Of a stretch of DNA of 64,000 bases, positions 55,593-64,000 are shown piece by piece. The stretch lies in the NCBI RefSeq assembly GCF_029439465.1, contig NZ_JAROAV010000031.1, positions 124,001-188,000 on the forward strand, in the 5' to 3' direction. The notes beneath the pieces were generated by a model. That model worked only from the letters and a program-made list of their open reading frames with translations. It was not told the origin of the DNA and searched no databases. The number at the start of each line of letters is the position of its first letter. The first letter of the stretch is position 1. The position numbers and the translations under genes are program-made. The DNA comes from Luteipulveratus flavus. Its GTDB lineage: Bacteria > Actinomycetota > Actinomycetes > Actinomycetales > Dermatophilaceae.

Positions 55593-56084
55593 CTAGAGGG
55601 GATCGATCTCGACCACCCCGGCGGCGCCGGTGTCGTCCAGCGCGTCGAGGTGCTCGGGCAACCGCCTCGGCGAGAAGGTCACCCCCGCCGTGCGCAGGTC
55701 GTTCGGGGACCACCACCGGATGTCGTGGACCCGCTCGGCGGCCAGCTGTTCGGTGGTCATCGCCGGGCGGGGTTCGAACCGCTCCACGACGACCGGATGG
55801 AAAGTGTCGGTCTGCCCGTCCCAGCCGTCCATGGAGAACAGGTGCGTCTTGCGCCAGACGGCGGGACCGATCGGCGGGTCGAGCAGACCGACCTCCTCGC
55901 CCAGCTCGCGGCGCAGCGCGTCCTCGGGCTGCTCACCCTCCTCGATCCCGCCTCCCGGGCAGGCCCAGAACCCGCCCGGTACGTCGAGACCGGGCCAGTC
56001 GAAGTGCACCAGCAGGACGTGCCGGTCGCGGTCGAGGACGATCGCGCGTACCGCCTGGCGGATCCGAGGCTGCGTGCTCGTCAC
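55593..56084 (-). CDS. NUDIX hydrolase
   Basis: 163 residues; NUDIX box GGGIEEGEQPEDALRRELGE followed by EVGL is intact (GX5EX7REUXEEXGU). Removes nucleoside-diphosphate-linked moieties; the substrate cannot be assigned. GTG 56084 overlaps the stop of the pentapeptide gene by 4 nt, so the two are translated together. Confidence 0.85.
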   Translation of the reverse strand: MTSTQPRIRQAVRAIVLDRDRHVLLVHFDWPGLDVPGGFWACPGGGIEEGEQPEDALRRELGEEVGLLDPPIGPAVWRKTHLFSMDGWDGQTDTFHPVVVERFEPRPAMTTEQLAAERVHDIRWWSPNDLRTAGVTFSPRRLPEHLDALDDTGAAGVVEIDPL

Positions 56085-56662
56085 GAGGCGACCGGGTCGC
56101 TGACGGTGGCACCGGTGAGCTCCTCGACGATCGCGATCGCCTGCCGCGTCGTCAGGAGGGCGCCCTTCATCGCCCGCAGGCGGTCCAGGTCGCACGGGCC
56201 GAGAGCGGCTCCCCGCAGGTCGGTGCCCTCGAGCCGGGCCTCGAACAGGTCGGCGCCGAGCAGGTCGCAACCGTCCAGGACGCACGACCGCAGGTCCGTC
56301 CCCCGCAGGACGGCCTCGGTCAGCCGGCAGCCGGACAGGTCCGTGCGGGCGAGGGGGGCACCGGTGAGGTTCGCTGCGAACAGGTTGCAGCGCTCCAGCC
56401 GGAAGCCCAGGCCACGCACCGACTCGAAGCTCGCGCCCATCAGGCGGCAGCCGCGGAACGTCGTGTCCGCCAGCAGAGCACCGCGCAGGTCCACCCGGTC
56501 CATCGTGCAGTCGACGAACGTGACCTCGGACAGGTCGACATCGCGCAGGTCGGCGTCCTGCAGGTCGCACCGGGTCAGCGTCAGGGGTGCTGTCGCGGCG
56601 GCGAGCAGAGCGCGCAAGGAGGCGCCGTCGTACGTCGTGTCCGTGGTCGCGGGGGCGCTCAT
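56081..56662 (-). CDS. Pentapeptide repeat protein
   Basis: 193 residues. From about 30 to 165 the A(D/N)LXX-type repeats are clear: CDLQDADLRDVDLSEVTFVD, LRGALLADTTFRGCRLMGAS, NLFAANLTGAPLARTDLSGC, LLGADLFEARLEGTDLRGAA. Predicted quadrilateral beta-helix. Some members mimic DNA and inhibit gyrase, others have no known role. Longer upstream frames are shadows of the opposite gene. ATG 56662 chosen. Confidence 0.85.
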   Translation of the reverse strand: MSAPATTDTTYDGASLRALLAAATAPLTLTRCDLQDADLRDVDLSEVTFVDCTMDRVDLRGALLADTTFRGCRLMGASFESVRGLGFRLERCNLFAANLTGAPLARTDLSGCRLTEAVLRGTDLRSCVLDGCDLLGADLFEARLEGTDLRGAALGPCDLDRLRAMKGALLTTRQAIAIVEELTGATVSDPVAS

Positions 56663-56728
56663 GGGGGTGCACTGTGCCACGCCCCGCCGACTACGCTCGA
56701 TGCACCGCGACATGGAGGCGAGGCAGTC

Positions 56729-57559
56729 ATGGGTTTCCTGGACCGTCTGTTCGGACGCAAGGACCAGCAGGACCAGCAGCAGCCGCAGCAGGGCTACCAG
56801 GCGCCCCAGCCGGGGTACCAGCAGCCGCCCGGCGGTCAGCCGCAGCAGGCCTACCCTCAGCAGCCGTACCAACCGGGCAGCGCCCAGGATGGCCCGGCAC
56901 CGGCGCAGCAGCCAGCCGCCGCGCAGCAGCCGCCCCCGGGTAGCGCCGATGCCGACCAGCAGGCGATCCAGCGGTACGAGTACCTCCTTCGTACGGCTCC
57001 GCCCGAGCAGATCGAGCGTGCGCACGAGGAGGCCTTCGCCCAGCTCACGCCGGCCCAGCGCGCCCAGGTCCTGAACAAGCTGGCGCAGGAGGCCCCGCAG
57101 GAGGCGCCGCGTGACGACTCGCCGCAGTCGCTCGCGCGCAGCGCCACGCGGATCGAGATGCAGCGTCCCGGCACGCTGCAGCGAGCGTTCGGCAGGCCGG
57201 GTCTCGGCGGTCGCGCCGGGGGAGCGGGCCTGTCGATGGGCGGCATGCTGCTGACCAGCGTGGCGGGCGCCTTCATCGGCACGGCGATCGCGCAGGAGCT
57301 GTTCGACAACGACTCCGGCGACGCCGGTCAGGACCAGTCCGACTCCGGTCAAGACCAGTCCGACTCTGGTCAGGACCAGTCCGACTCCGCTGATACCGGG
57401 CAGGACTCGGGCGACACCGGGGGTACGGACGCCGGCGACACGAGCGCGACCGACGCCGGGTTCGCCGACTCCGGCTCCGGCGGTGGCTTCGACGGCGGCG
57501 GCTTCGACGGCGGCGGCTTCGATGGGGGAGACTTCGGCGGTGGCTTCGGTGACTTCTAG
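56729..57559 (+). CDS. Low-complexity protein with Q/P-rich start and G/D-rich end
   Basis: 276 residues of unknown function. N-terminus MGFLDRLFGRKDQQDQQQPQ; Gln/Pro/Gly/Tyr-rich to about 75; a helical middle (QRYEYLLRTAPPEQIERAHE, EEAFAQLTPAQRAQVLNKLA) with one hydrophobic stretch (MGGMLLTSVAGAFIGTAIAQ). The tail has three GQDQSDS repeats and GGGFDGG repeats. Similar proteins occur in actinobacteria as uncharacterised; the middle resembles a small conserved domain beside the Gly-rich membrane-like helix. It lies 9 nt before tsaC and may share its transcript. Confidence 0.75.
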   Translation: MGFLDRLFGRKDQQDQQQPQQGYQAPQPGYQQPPGGQPQQAYPQQPYQPGSAQDGPAPAQQPAAAQQPPPGSADADQQAIQRYEYLLRTAPPEQIERAHEEAFAQLTPAQRAQVLNKLAQEAPQEAPRDDSPQSLARSATRIEMQRPGTLQRAFGRPGLGGRAGGAGLSMGGMLLTSVAGAFIGTAIAQELFDNDSGDAGQDQSDSGQDQSDSGQDQSDSADTGQDSGDTGGTDAGDTSATDAGFADSGSGGGFDGGGFDGGGFDGGDFGGGFGDF

Positions 57560-57568
57560 GAGGGGCGA

Positions 57569-58447
57569 GTGAGCCCGGTCTACGACTGCTCGACGGCCGA
57601 GGGCCGGGAGGACGGGCTCGCCGCTGCGCGCCAGGCGCTCGGTGACGGCCGTCTCGTCGTGCTCCCCACCGACACGGTGTACGGCCTGGCCGCCGACGCG
57701 TTCAACCCGACCGGCGTCACCGCGATCTTCACTGCAAAGGGGCGCGGCCGTGACATGCCGCCCCCGGTCCTCGTCCCCAACCACCGCACGGTCGACGGGC
57801 TCGCCATGGCGATGCCGGCGTACGTCAAGCGGCTGATGAAGGAGTTCTGGCCCGGTGGGCTGACCCTGGTCGTCCGGGCACAGCAGTCCCTGTCCTGGGA
57901 CCTCGGCGACACCAATGGCACGGTCGGGCTGCGGATGCCGGACGACGAGCTGACCCTGGCCCTGCTCGCGGAGACCGGCCCCCTCGCGGTCAGCAGCGCC
58001 AACCGGACCGGCCAGCCGGCCGCCACCACGGCGACGGATGCGGGCTTCCAGCTGGGTCCGTACGCCGAGGTGTACCTCGACGACGGCCCGCGCGAGACGG
58101 TGCAGCCGTCGACGATCGTCGACTGCACCAAGCCCGACCCGGTCGTCCTCCGGGAGGGCGCGGTGAGCGTCGAGCAGCTGCGTGAGGTGCTCGGTGACAT
58201 CCACCTGGTCGCTCCCGACACCGGCGACGACGGACTGAGCGGGGGAGCGCCCCAGGTCCCCGACGGCGTCGAGATCGGGTCCTCCGCCGACGTCGACGAT
58301 GCCGGTGAGCCCTCGCTGGGCCAGCACTGGCACGATTCCTCCACGGTGCAGCCGTCACGGTCGTTCGGCAGCTCCGTCCTTCCGCCGGCCGAACCCGTCG
58401 GCGAGTCCTCGACCGAGTCCGACCCAGCGACAGGTGATCACCGATGA
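57569..58447 (+). CDS. tsaC: L-threonylcarbamoyladenylate synthase (Sua5/YrdC family)
   Basis: 292 residues; forms threonylcarbamoyl-AMP for the t6A37 tRNA modification. YrdC fold (1-215): GRLVVLPTDTVYGLAADAFN, TAKGRGRDMPPPVLV, FWPGGLTLVVRA, VSSANRTGQPA and STIVDCT. The usual KXR near the start motif appears as KGRGRDMP. About 75 extra C-terminal residues are acidic and Ser-rich, without the Sua5 domain. GTG start with GGAGG; overlaps glyA by 4 nt. Confidence 0.9.
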   Translation: MSPVYDCSTAEGREDGLAAARQALGDGRLVVLPTDTVYGLAADAFNPTGVTAIFTAKGRGRDMPPPVLVPNHRTVDGLAMAMPAYVKRLMKEFWPGGLTLVVRAQQSLSWDLGDTNGTVGLRMPDDELTLALLAETGPLAVSSANRTGQPAATTATDAGFQLGPYAEVYLDDGPRETVQPSTIVDCTKPDPVVLREGAVSVEQLREVLGDIHLVAPDTGDDGLSGGAPQVPDGVEIGSSADVDDAGEPSLGQHWHDSSTVQPSRSFGSSVLPPAEPVGESSTESDPATGDHR

Positions 58448-59721
58448 GCACGCCCTTCTACGGTTCCGACTACGACGCACTCGCGCAGTTCGATCCCGAC
58501 ATCGCGGGCGTGCTGCTGTCCGAGCTCGACCGGCTGCGCAGCGGGCTGCAGCTGATCGCGAGCGAGAACATGTCCAGCCCGGCCGTGCTCACCGCGCTGG
58601 GCTCGACCCTGTCCAACAAGTACGCCGAGGGCTACCCGGGGCGTCGCTACTACGGCGGCTGCTCCGAGGTCGACAAGGCCGAGACGATGGCGATCGAGCG
58701 GTGCAAGGCGCTGTTCGACGCCGAGCACGCCAACGTGCAGCCGCACTCCGGCGCCAGCGCGAATCAGGCGGTCTACGGCGCGTTCATGCAGCCCGGCGAG
58801 ACCATCCTGTCGATGTCTCTGCCGCACGGTGGCCACCTCACGCACGGCACCAAGGTGTCCTTCTCCGGCAAGTGGTTCAGCGCCGTCAACTACGGCGTCG
58901 ACAAGGAGACCGAGGACATCGACTACGACCAGGTCGAGGCGCTCGCGAAGGAGCACCGGCCGAAGGTCATCCTCGCCGGCGGCTCGGCCATCCCGCGGCT
59001 CATCGACTTCGAGCGCTTCCGCGCCATCGCCGATGAGGTCGGGGCGATCTTCTGGGTCGACGCCGCGCACTTCATCGGGCTGGTCGCGGGCCAGGCCATC
59101 CCCTCGCCCGTGCCGTACGCCGACGTCGTCACCTTCACCACGCACAAGGTGCTGCGCGGCCCGCGCTCGGGCGCGCTGGTCTGCAAGGAGGAGCACGCCA
59201 AGGCGCTCGACAAGGCCGTCTTCCCGATGATGCAGGGCGGCCCGCAGATGCACACGATCGCGGCCAAGGCCGTCAACTTCAAGGAGTGCGCGACGCCGGA
59301 GTACGCGGCGTACGCCAAGCAGGTCATCGCCAACGCCCAGCAGCTCGCGACATCGTTGGGGGAGAAGGGGATTCGGCCCACGACCAACGGCACCGACACC
59401 CACCTCTCGCTGCACGACCTGCAGGGCATCGGCGTCACCGGCGCGGACGCCGAGCTGCGCGCGGACGCCGCCGGCATCGTGCTGAACAAGAACGCCATCC
59501 CCTTCGACCCGCAGAAGCCGAACATCGCCTCCGGCATCCGCGTCGGGTCGCCGTCGGTGACCACCCAGGGCATGGGCACCGAGGAGATGAAGCAGATCGC
59601 CGACCTGATCCACCGCGCGATCACCGAGGGCGACGGCGACCCCGACCACGCCGTCGCCAAGGACGTCCGCGCCCAGGTGACCGACCTGGTGGGGCGCTTC
59701 CCGACGTATCCGCACGCCTGA
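58444..59721 (+). CDS. glyA: Serine hydroxymethyltransferase
   Basis: 425-residue PLP enzyme converting serine and tetrahydrofolate to glycine and methylene-tetrahydrofolate. LQLIASENMSSPAVLTALGS, YAEGYPGRRYYGGCSEVDKA, PLP Lys in VVTFTTHKVLRGPRSGALVC. Full length. ATG overlaps the tsaC stop (ATGA). Confidence 0.95.
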   Translation: MSTPFYGSDYDALAQFDPDIAGVLLSELDRLRSGLQLIASENMSSPAVLTALGSTLSNKYAEGYPGRRYYGGCSEVDKAETMAIERCKALFDAEHANVQPHSGASANQAVYGAFMQPGETILSMSLPHGGHLTHGTKVSFSGKWFSAVNYGVDKETEDIDYDQVEALAKEHRPKVILAGGSAIPRLIDFERFRAIADEVGAIFWVDAAHFIGLVAGQAIPSPVPYADVVTFTTHKVLRGPRSGALVCKEEHAKALDKAVFPMMQGGPQMHTIAAKAVNFKECATPEYAAYAKQVIANAQQLATSLGEKGIRPTTNGTDTHLSLHDLQGIGVTGADAELRADAAGIVLNKNAIPFDPQKPNIASGIRVGSPSVTTQGMGTEEMKQIADLIHRAITEGDGDPDHAVAKDVRAQVTDLVGRFPTYPHA

Positions 59722-59727
59722 CGATCG

Positions 59728-60831
59728 GTGCGCGAGTACGTCCTGGTCGCGGTCGTCGCGGCCGTGCTCACCTTCGTGGCCACGCCGCTGGCCCGGTGGA
59801 TCGCCGTCCGCTTCGGCGCGGTGACTCCCGTCCGCGGCCGGGACGTGCACTCCGTACCCATCCCTCGGCTCGGTGGCATCGCGATGCTGCTGGGCTTCGG
59901 TGTCGCCATGCTCGTCGGCACCCAGCTGCCCTACTTGTCGACCCTCTCCACTCGCGAGGTGGTCGGCGTCCTCGCCGGCGCCGTGCTGATGTGCGGCCTC
60001 GGCGCGGTCGACGACTTCCGTGAGCTGGACGCGCTCACCAAGTTCGCGGGGCAGATCATCGCCGCCGGGGTGATGGCGTTCTCCGGGGTGCAGCTGCTGC
60101 AGCTGCCGATCGGGGGAGTCACGGTGCTCCCGCAGCCCGTGCTCGTCGGGCTCACCGTCCTGGTCGTCCTCGTCACCACGAACGCGGTCAACTTCGTGGA
60201 CGGCCTGGACGGCCTGGCGGCGGGGGTGGTGGCGATCGCCGCGCTCACCTTCTTCGTGTGGGCGTACTCGCAGCCGCAGATCAGCTCCGGCAGCGAGACC
60301 CCGAACGTCTTCTCCATCGCGACCCTGGTCGCGGCCGGGCTGGTCGGCTGCTGCGTCGGGTTCTTGCCGCACAACTTCCACCCGGCGCGGCTGTTCATGG
60401 GGGACTCCGGCGCGCTGCTGCTCGGGCTGCTGCTGTCGGCCGCGACGATCTCGGTGACCGGCAACCTCGACCCGGCCAACAGCGACGACCGTCAGGCAAC
60501 TGTCGCGCAGTGGCTGCCGCTGGCCCTGCCGGTGGCGATCCTGGCTCTCCCGGTGCTCGACGTCGTGATGGCGATCATCCGCCGGCGGGGCAGGTTCTCC
60601 CAGCCTGACTCCAAGCACCTGCACCACCGGATGCTGCAGATCGGCCACACGCACCGCAGGGCTGTGCTGATCTTCTACCTGTGGTCGTTGTCGATCGCGG
60701 CGGGCGTGCTCGGGTACGCCTTCCTCCCGGCCGGCGGCGCCACGGCGCTGCTCGCCGGGCTGCTCGGCCTCTCGCTCGTGCTGACCTGGGGTGTCCCGCG
60801 CTGGAGCCAGGCCCGACGCTCGTCGCTCTGA
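59728..60831 (+). CDS. WecA/MraY-family undecaprenyl-phosphate sugar-1-phosphate transferase
   Basis: 367 residues, about 11 membrane helices. Family motifs: GAVDDFRELDALTKFAGQII, NAVNFVDGLDGLAAGVVAIA, FLPHNFHPARLFMGDSGALL and HLHHRMLQIGHTHRRAV. Starts glycan synthesis on undecaprenyl phosphate, most likely with UDP-GlcNAc for wall polymers or linkage units (WecA/TagO/Rfe side of the family). GTG start, 6 nt after glyA. Upstream of the atp operon as in other actinobacteria. Confidence 0.88.
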   Translation: MREYVLVAVVAAVLTFVATPLARWIAVRFGAVTPVRGRDVHSVPIPRLGGIAMLLGFGVAMLVGTQLPYLSTLSTREVVGVLAGAVLMCGLGAVDDFRELDALTKFAGQIIAAGVMAFSGVQLLQLPIGGVTVLPQPVLVGLTVLVVLVTTNAVNFVDGLDGLAAGVVAIAALTFFVWAYSQPQISSGSETPNVFSIATLVAAGLVGCCVGFLPHNFHPARLFMGDSGALLLGLLLSAATISVTGNLDPANSDDRQATVAQWLPLALPVAILALPVLDVVMAIIRRRGRFSQPDSKHLHHRMLQIGHTHRRAVLIFYLWSLSIAAGVLGYAFLPAGGATALLAGLLGLSLVLTWGVPRWSQARRSSL

Positions 60832-60917
60832 CGCCGGGCCCGTCCGGCTGTCGGCGCCTGCTTGCCCACCATCCGTGCGGGGTCGAGAGGTGGGGCCGAC
60901 TGGCAGCGCGTCAGATG

Positions 60918-60937
60918 CTTGTGATAGTTTTCACAAG
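60918..60937. promoter_or_regulatory. Crp/GlxR-type site upstream of the atp operon
   Basis: CTTGTGA-TAGTTT-TCACAAG: an inverted repeat with the complete TGTGA-N6-TCACA core (60920-60935). A second palindrome, GCGTTCG-AA-CGAACGC (60937-60952), abuts it. CAGATT at 60953-60958 is a possible -10, which would place the Crp centre near -38 to -41, an activator position; TAGTTT inside the site is an alternative -10. Confidence 0.7.
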
Positions 60938-61016
60938 CGTTCGAACGAACGCCAGATTGCCTCTTCGCGAGGCGCCTTCGACGCCCACGATCTGTGCAGA
61001 TTAAGGAAGCCCGACC

Positions 61017-61490
61017 ATGGACTCCGGCCCGAGAGACAACGGCAAGCAGCGCATGGACGCCGTGCCGGTCGGCGATCGTCCCTTCGCCGTGATGCTTCGA
61101 GCCGGCGCAGTGGCGACGATGATCGCCCTGCCGGTCGTCGTCATCGTCCTTTGGCTGGTGCGGGACGCGAAGGGCGGCGGCTCCGCCGCGCTCGGCGCCC
61201 TGATCGCCATCCTCTTCTTCGCCGCCGGCCTCGCCGTCATGCAGCGGATCGCGGGCGACAACCCGATGACCATGATGGCCGGGGCGCTCGCCGTCTACCT
61301 CGGCCAGATCATCTTCCTGGGCATCATCATTCTGGTGCTCGGCGGCGTCGACTGGATCGACGGCGTGGCCTTCGGCCTGGCGGTCCTCGTCATCGCACTC
61401 GTCTGGCAGGTGGCCCAGGTCCTCGCGTTCATGCGAATGCGCAAGCCGGTCTACGACTCTCCTGCGGTCGATGACGAGGAGCGGTCATGA
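61017..61490 (+). CDS. Four-helix membrane protein at the head of the atp operon
   Basis: 157 residues, four helices (AVATMIALPVVVIVLWLV; ALGALIAILFFAAGLAVM; MTMMAGALAVYLGQIIFLGI; VAFGLAVLVIALVWQVAQVL) and a charged tail. Position and topology match the ATP synthase I-like proteins that precede atpB and are thought to help assemble the c ring or Mg transport. AAGGAAG precedes the ATG. First gene after the Crp-type site. Confidence 0.7.
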   Translation: MDSGPRDNGKQRMDAVPVGDRPFAVMLRAGAVATMIALPVVVIVLWLVRDAKGGGSAALGALIAILFFAAGLAVMQRIAGDNPMTMMAGALAVYLGQIIFLGIIILVLGGVDWIDGVAFGLAVLVIALVWQVAQVLAFMRMRKPVYDSPAVDDEERS

Positions 61491-61523
61491 TGAGGAGCAC
61501 CCCCCGTCGTACAGGACACCCGC

Positions 61524-61790
61524 ATGAGCACTCCCGCACCGCACGATCCCGCCGACTCCCGGCCCGCGTACACCGGCCGCTCGGAGACCCGCGAGTACCG
61601 CGAGGCACCGATCCCGGAGTCGGTCGCGTGGACCGTCACCGCCCATCTGATCTCGGGGCCGGTGCTGTACGGCGGCATCGGACTGCTGCTGGACCACTGG
61701 TTCGGTACGAGCTTCCTCGTGGTCATCGGGATCCTCGGCGGGATGGCCCTGTCCATGTACCTGATCTGGGTCCGGTACGGTTCATCCTGA
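61524..61790 (+). CDS. AtpZ/AtpI-like small membrane protein
   Basis: 88 residues: polar N-terminus, then two helices (LISGPVLYGGIGLLLDHWFG and FLVVIGILGGMALSMYLIWV). The GxxLYGGIGLLLDHWFGT motif is typical of AtpZ/AtpI family proteins encoded before ATP synthase subunits. Probable assembly helper. 33 nt after the previous gene. Confidence 0.75.
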   Translation: MSTPAPHDPADSRPAYTGRSETREYREAPIPESVAWTVTAHLISGPVLYGGIGLLLDHWFGTSFLVVIGILGGMALSMYLIWVRYGSS

Positions 61791-61920
61791 CTTCCGCAGG
61801 TCATGAGCCCTCCCGCAGCGCGTCACCGCAGCGCGGCTCCGATCCTGGGGCAATCGGGTTCACCCCCCACCCGTCGCCCACCCACCCGTCCGAAGTTCTG
61901 CACCAGGTCGAGGAGATCTC

Positions 61921-62739
61921 GTGAGCTACACCGTGCTGGCCGCCGTGAGCGGTCTCAGCGCTGCGTCCGACAGCGGCGACGGCTTTGAGGCGCCCACGCC
62001 CGAGGAGTTCTACCAGCCGCTGTTCGGCTCCGGTGACTTCTCCTTCACCCGCCCGATGGCGCTGTTCGCCATCTCGGCGGTGCTGATCGCGGCGTTCCTG
62101 ATCGTCACCACCCGTAAGGCCGCGGTGGTGCCGGGCAAGGGTCAGTGGATCACCGAGCAGGGCTACAACTTCGTCCGCAACGGCATCGCCCAGGACATCA
62201 TCGGGTCCAAGGAGTTCCTGCGGTACGTCCCGCTGCTGTTCACGCTCTTCTGCACGATCCTGGTCAACAACCTCTTCGGCGTCATCCCGCCGTTCCAGTA
62301 CCCGACGATGGGCCGGGTCGGCTTCCCGATCGCCCTCGCGCTGCTGGTGTACGTGATCTACCAGGTCCTCGCGTTCAAGCGGAAGGGTGTCATCGGCTAC
62401 CTCAAGAGCCTGATCCCGGACGGCCTTCCGACGGCGATCGTGCCGCTGATCCTCTTCCTGGAGATCATCACCTACTTCGTGACCCGGCCGGTCACGCTCG
62501 CGCTGCGACTCTTCGGCAACATGTTCGCCGGCCACCTGCTGCTGCTGCTCTTCATCCTCGGCGGCGAGTACATGATGTTCCACGCCGACGGGATCCACAT
62601 GAAGGTCTTCGGCGCCGGCTCGTACATCCTCGCGGCCGCGATGACCGTCTTCGAGATCCTGATCGAGGCCCTGCAGGCGTACATCTTCACCATGCTCGCG
62701 GCGACCTACATCGCCGACTCGCTCAGCGACCACCACTGA
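61921..62739 (+). CDS. atpB: ATP synthase F0 subunit a
   Basis: 272-residue stator subunit forming the proton half-channels. Essential Arg in RPVTLALRLFGNMFAGHLLL, with NNLFGVIPPFQYPT and helix FEILIEALQAYIFTMLAATY. GTG start with GGAGA upstream; the 130-nt gap before it holds no recognisable gene. Confidence 0.95.
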   Translation: MSYTVLAAVSGLSAASDSGDGFEAPTPEEFYQPLFGSGDFSFTRPMALFAISAVLIAAFLIVTTRKAAVVPGKGQWITEQGYNFVRNGIAQDIIGSKEFLRYVPLLFTLFCTILVNNLFGVIPPFQYPTMGRVGFPIALALLVYVIYQVLAFKRKGVIGYLKSLIPDGLPTAIVPLILFLEIITYFVTRPVTLALRLFGNMFAGHLLLLLFILGGEYMMFHADGIHMKVFGAGSYILAAAMTVFEILIEALQAYIFTMLAATYIADSLSDHH

Positions 62740-62768
62740 TCGACCCGAGCCGTTCGACCCACAACTGA

Positions 62769-63074
<306 letters not shown>

Positions 63075-63124
63075 CCGAACTCGGTAGACCCGTTCCCGCG
63101 CCCCTGCGGACCTAGGAGAATCCC

Positions 63125-63778
63125 GTGCACAACATCGCCACCGCGGCTGTCGCCGTCGTGAGTGAGGACAAGGTCGGCGAGCGTCCCCCGATCGTTCCCC
63201 ATCTGGGGGAGCTGATCTTCGGAGCGGTCGTCTTCCTCGCCCTCCTGTGGGTCGTCGCCAAGTACGTCGTCCCGAAGCTGGAGCAGGCGTACGCCGAGCG
63301 GACGGCCGCCATCGAAGGTGGCATGGCTCAGGCCGAGGAGGCCCAGAAAGAGGCCGAGGCTGCCAAGGCGCAGTACGAGGCCCAGCTGGCCGATGCTCGT
63401 GCCGAGGCTGCCCAGATCCGCGAGGACGCGCGCGCCCAGGGCGCGCAGATCGTTGCGGAGTCGCGCGAGCAGGCCGGCACCGAGGCCGCTCGTATCGCCG
63501 ATTCGGCACAGAAGTCGATCGAGGCCGAGCGTCAGCAGGCCGCCGTCACGCTGCGCAACGACGTCGGTCGGATGTCGACCGACCTCGCGGGCCGCATCGT
63601 CGGTGAGTCGCTGGAGGACGAGACGCGCCAGCGCGGCATCGTCGAGCGCTTCCTCGCCGAGCTGGAGGCCGGCCAGGTGACGCCCGAGAAGGTCGGCGGC
63701 GCGTCGTCCGGCGACGCCACGGTCGCGGGCGGCTCCCCGTCCGCGGGCGGTGCCACGCCGGCCGGGGCGGAGTCCTGA
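63125..63778 (+). CDS. atpF: ATP synthase F0 subunit b
   Basis: 217 residues. One membrane helix (LIFGAVVFLALLWVVAKYVV), then a long Ala/Glu/Gln coiled coil to about residue 185, forming the peripheral stalk. The last 25 residues are a Gly/Ser/Ala-rich tail (GGASSGDATVAGGSPSAGGA) beyond the usual end. GTG start after AGGAGAA. Confidence 0.93.
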   Translation: MHNIATAAVAVVSEDKVGERPPIVPHLGELIFGAVVFLALLWVVAKYVVPKLEQAYAERTAAIEGGMAQAEEAQKEAEAAKAQYEAQLADARAEAAQIREDARAQGAQIVAESREQAGTEAARIADSAQKSIEAERQQAAVTLRNDVGRMSTDLAGRIVGESLEDETRQRGIVERFLAELEAGQVTPEKVGGASSGDATVAGGSPSAGGATPAGAES

Positions 63779-64000
63779 TGCAGGGCCCCTCCCGGGCGGC
63801 CCTGGCCCAGGGCCGCGACGAGCTCGGCCGGACGCTGGCGTCGGTCGTCGACCCGGCGCAGGTCGGCGAGGAGCTGTTCTTCGTCGGGCAGACGCTGGAC
63901 AGCAGCGCCTCCCTGCGTCGTGCGGCGGCCGACCCCTCCCGCGAGGTGGCTGCCAAGCAGCAGCTGGTCGAGCGGCTGTTCGGGGGCAGGGTCTCCGAGC
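63778..64000 (+). CDS. atpH: ATP synthase F1 subunit delta (5' end only)
   Basis: The first 74 codons before the window ends. Starts MQGPSRAALAQGRDELGRTL, with LFFVGQTLDSSASLRRAAAD PSREVAAKQ typical of the delta N-terminal domain that binds F1 alpha. The ATG shares one base with the atpF stop (TGATG). Confidence 0.9.
   Translation, partial: MQGPSRAALAQGRDELGRTLASVVDPAQVGEELFFVGQTLDSSASLRRAAADPSREVAAKQQLVERLFGGRVSE

Noticed and set aside
60918-60952. Intrinsic terminator for the wecA-like gene
   Set aside because: The two palindromes are short, AT-containing operator-type repeats without GC-rich stems or U tract.

Overview
The window looks like a chromosomal segment of a high-GC Gram-positive actinobacterium. 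The evidence is heavy G/C bias at third codon positions, many GTG starts and 1-4 nt gene overlaps, a fused 2-oxoglutarate dehydrogenase E2/E1 (Kgd type), a SigR/RsrA redox pair, Ni-superoxide dismutase with SodX, bL37, and a Rho factor with a long Arg/Asn/Gly/Asp insertion. Gene content suggests Micrococcales, possibly near Dermacoccaceae or Intrasporangiaceae, but no marker here fixes the genus.

Layout. 1-1077: sigma factor SigR, its zinc anti-sigma factor RsrA, and convergent 24-codon bL37. 1.2-5.9 kb: an accessory, visibly AT-richer island with a 28-codon ORF, two membrane HD-GYP-type proteins, the broken remnant of a LuxR-type regulator and two intact paralogues, arranged head to tail with overlapping start and stop codons. 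6-8 kb: monocarboxylate symporter plus DUF3311 partner. 8.1-11.8 kb: sodN, sodX and a polar amino-acid ABC transporter. 12-16.1 kb: UDP-glucose/GDP-mannose-type dehydrogenase, a PadR/small ORF/DUF4097 operon, SGNH hydrolase, DUF6104. 16.2-25.6 kb: GNAT protein, Kgd, an ABC exporter and two CorC/HlyC-type CBS membrane proteins. 25.7-28.4 kb: PEP carboxylase. 28.6-34 kb: NAD synthesis operon nrtR-nadA-nadB-nadC-cysteine desulfurase. 34.2-36.6 kb: two paralogous secreted trypsin-like proteases. 36.8-44.9 kb: tRNA-Arg(CCG), an ArgS-related protein, lysA-hom-thrC-thrB and rho. 44.9-48.4 kb: small membrane protein, secreted amidase, flavin-dependent oxidoreductase. 48.5-64 kb: rpmE-prfA-prmC, then a block of unrelated genes (NlpC/P60, GH38 mannosidase, DUF1304, NUDIX, pentapeptide and Q/G-rich proteins), then tsaC-glyA-wecA-like and the start of the atp operon, cut inside atpH.

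How parts work together. SigR/RsrA senses thiol oxidation, and rpmE (bL31, a zinc protein) has an upstream match to the SigR promoter consensus. Crp/GlxR-type palindromes lie in front of the monocarboxylate transporter and the atp operon, suggesting shared cAMP-linked control of carbon uptake and ATP synthesis. NrtR heads its own NAD operon behind a clear promoter and palindromic operator, and the terminal cysteine desulfurase probably feeds the 4Fe-4S cluster of NadA. Two families of dispersed palindromic repeats, one exactly 54 nt and one exactly 57 nt, sit at gene ends and probably act as terminators or REP-like elements.

The most unusual locus is the 1.2-5.9 kb HD-GYP/LuxR island: a probable ATT start codon, two HD-GYP proteins whose metal-site losses are complementary, and tandem regulators with almost identical DNA-binding ends but divergent sensor ends.
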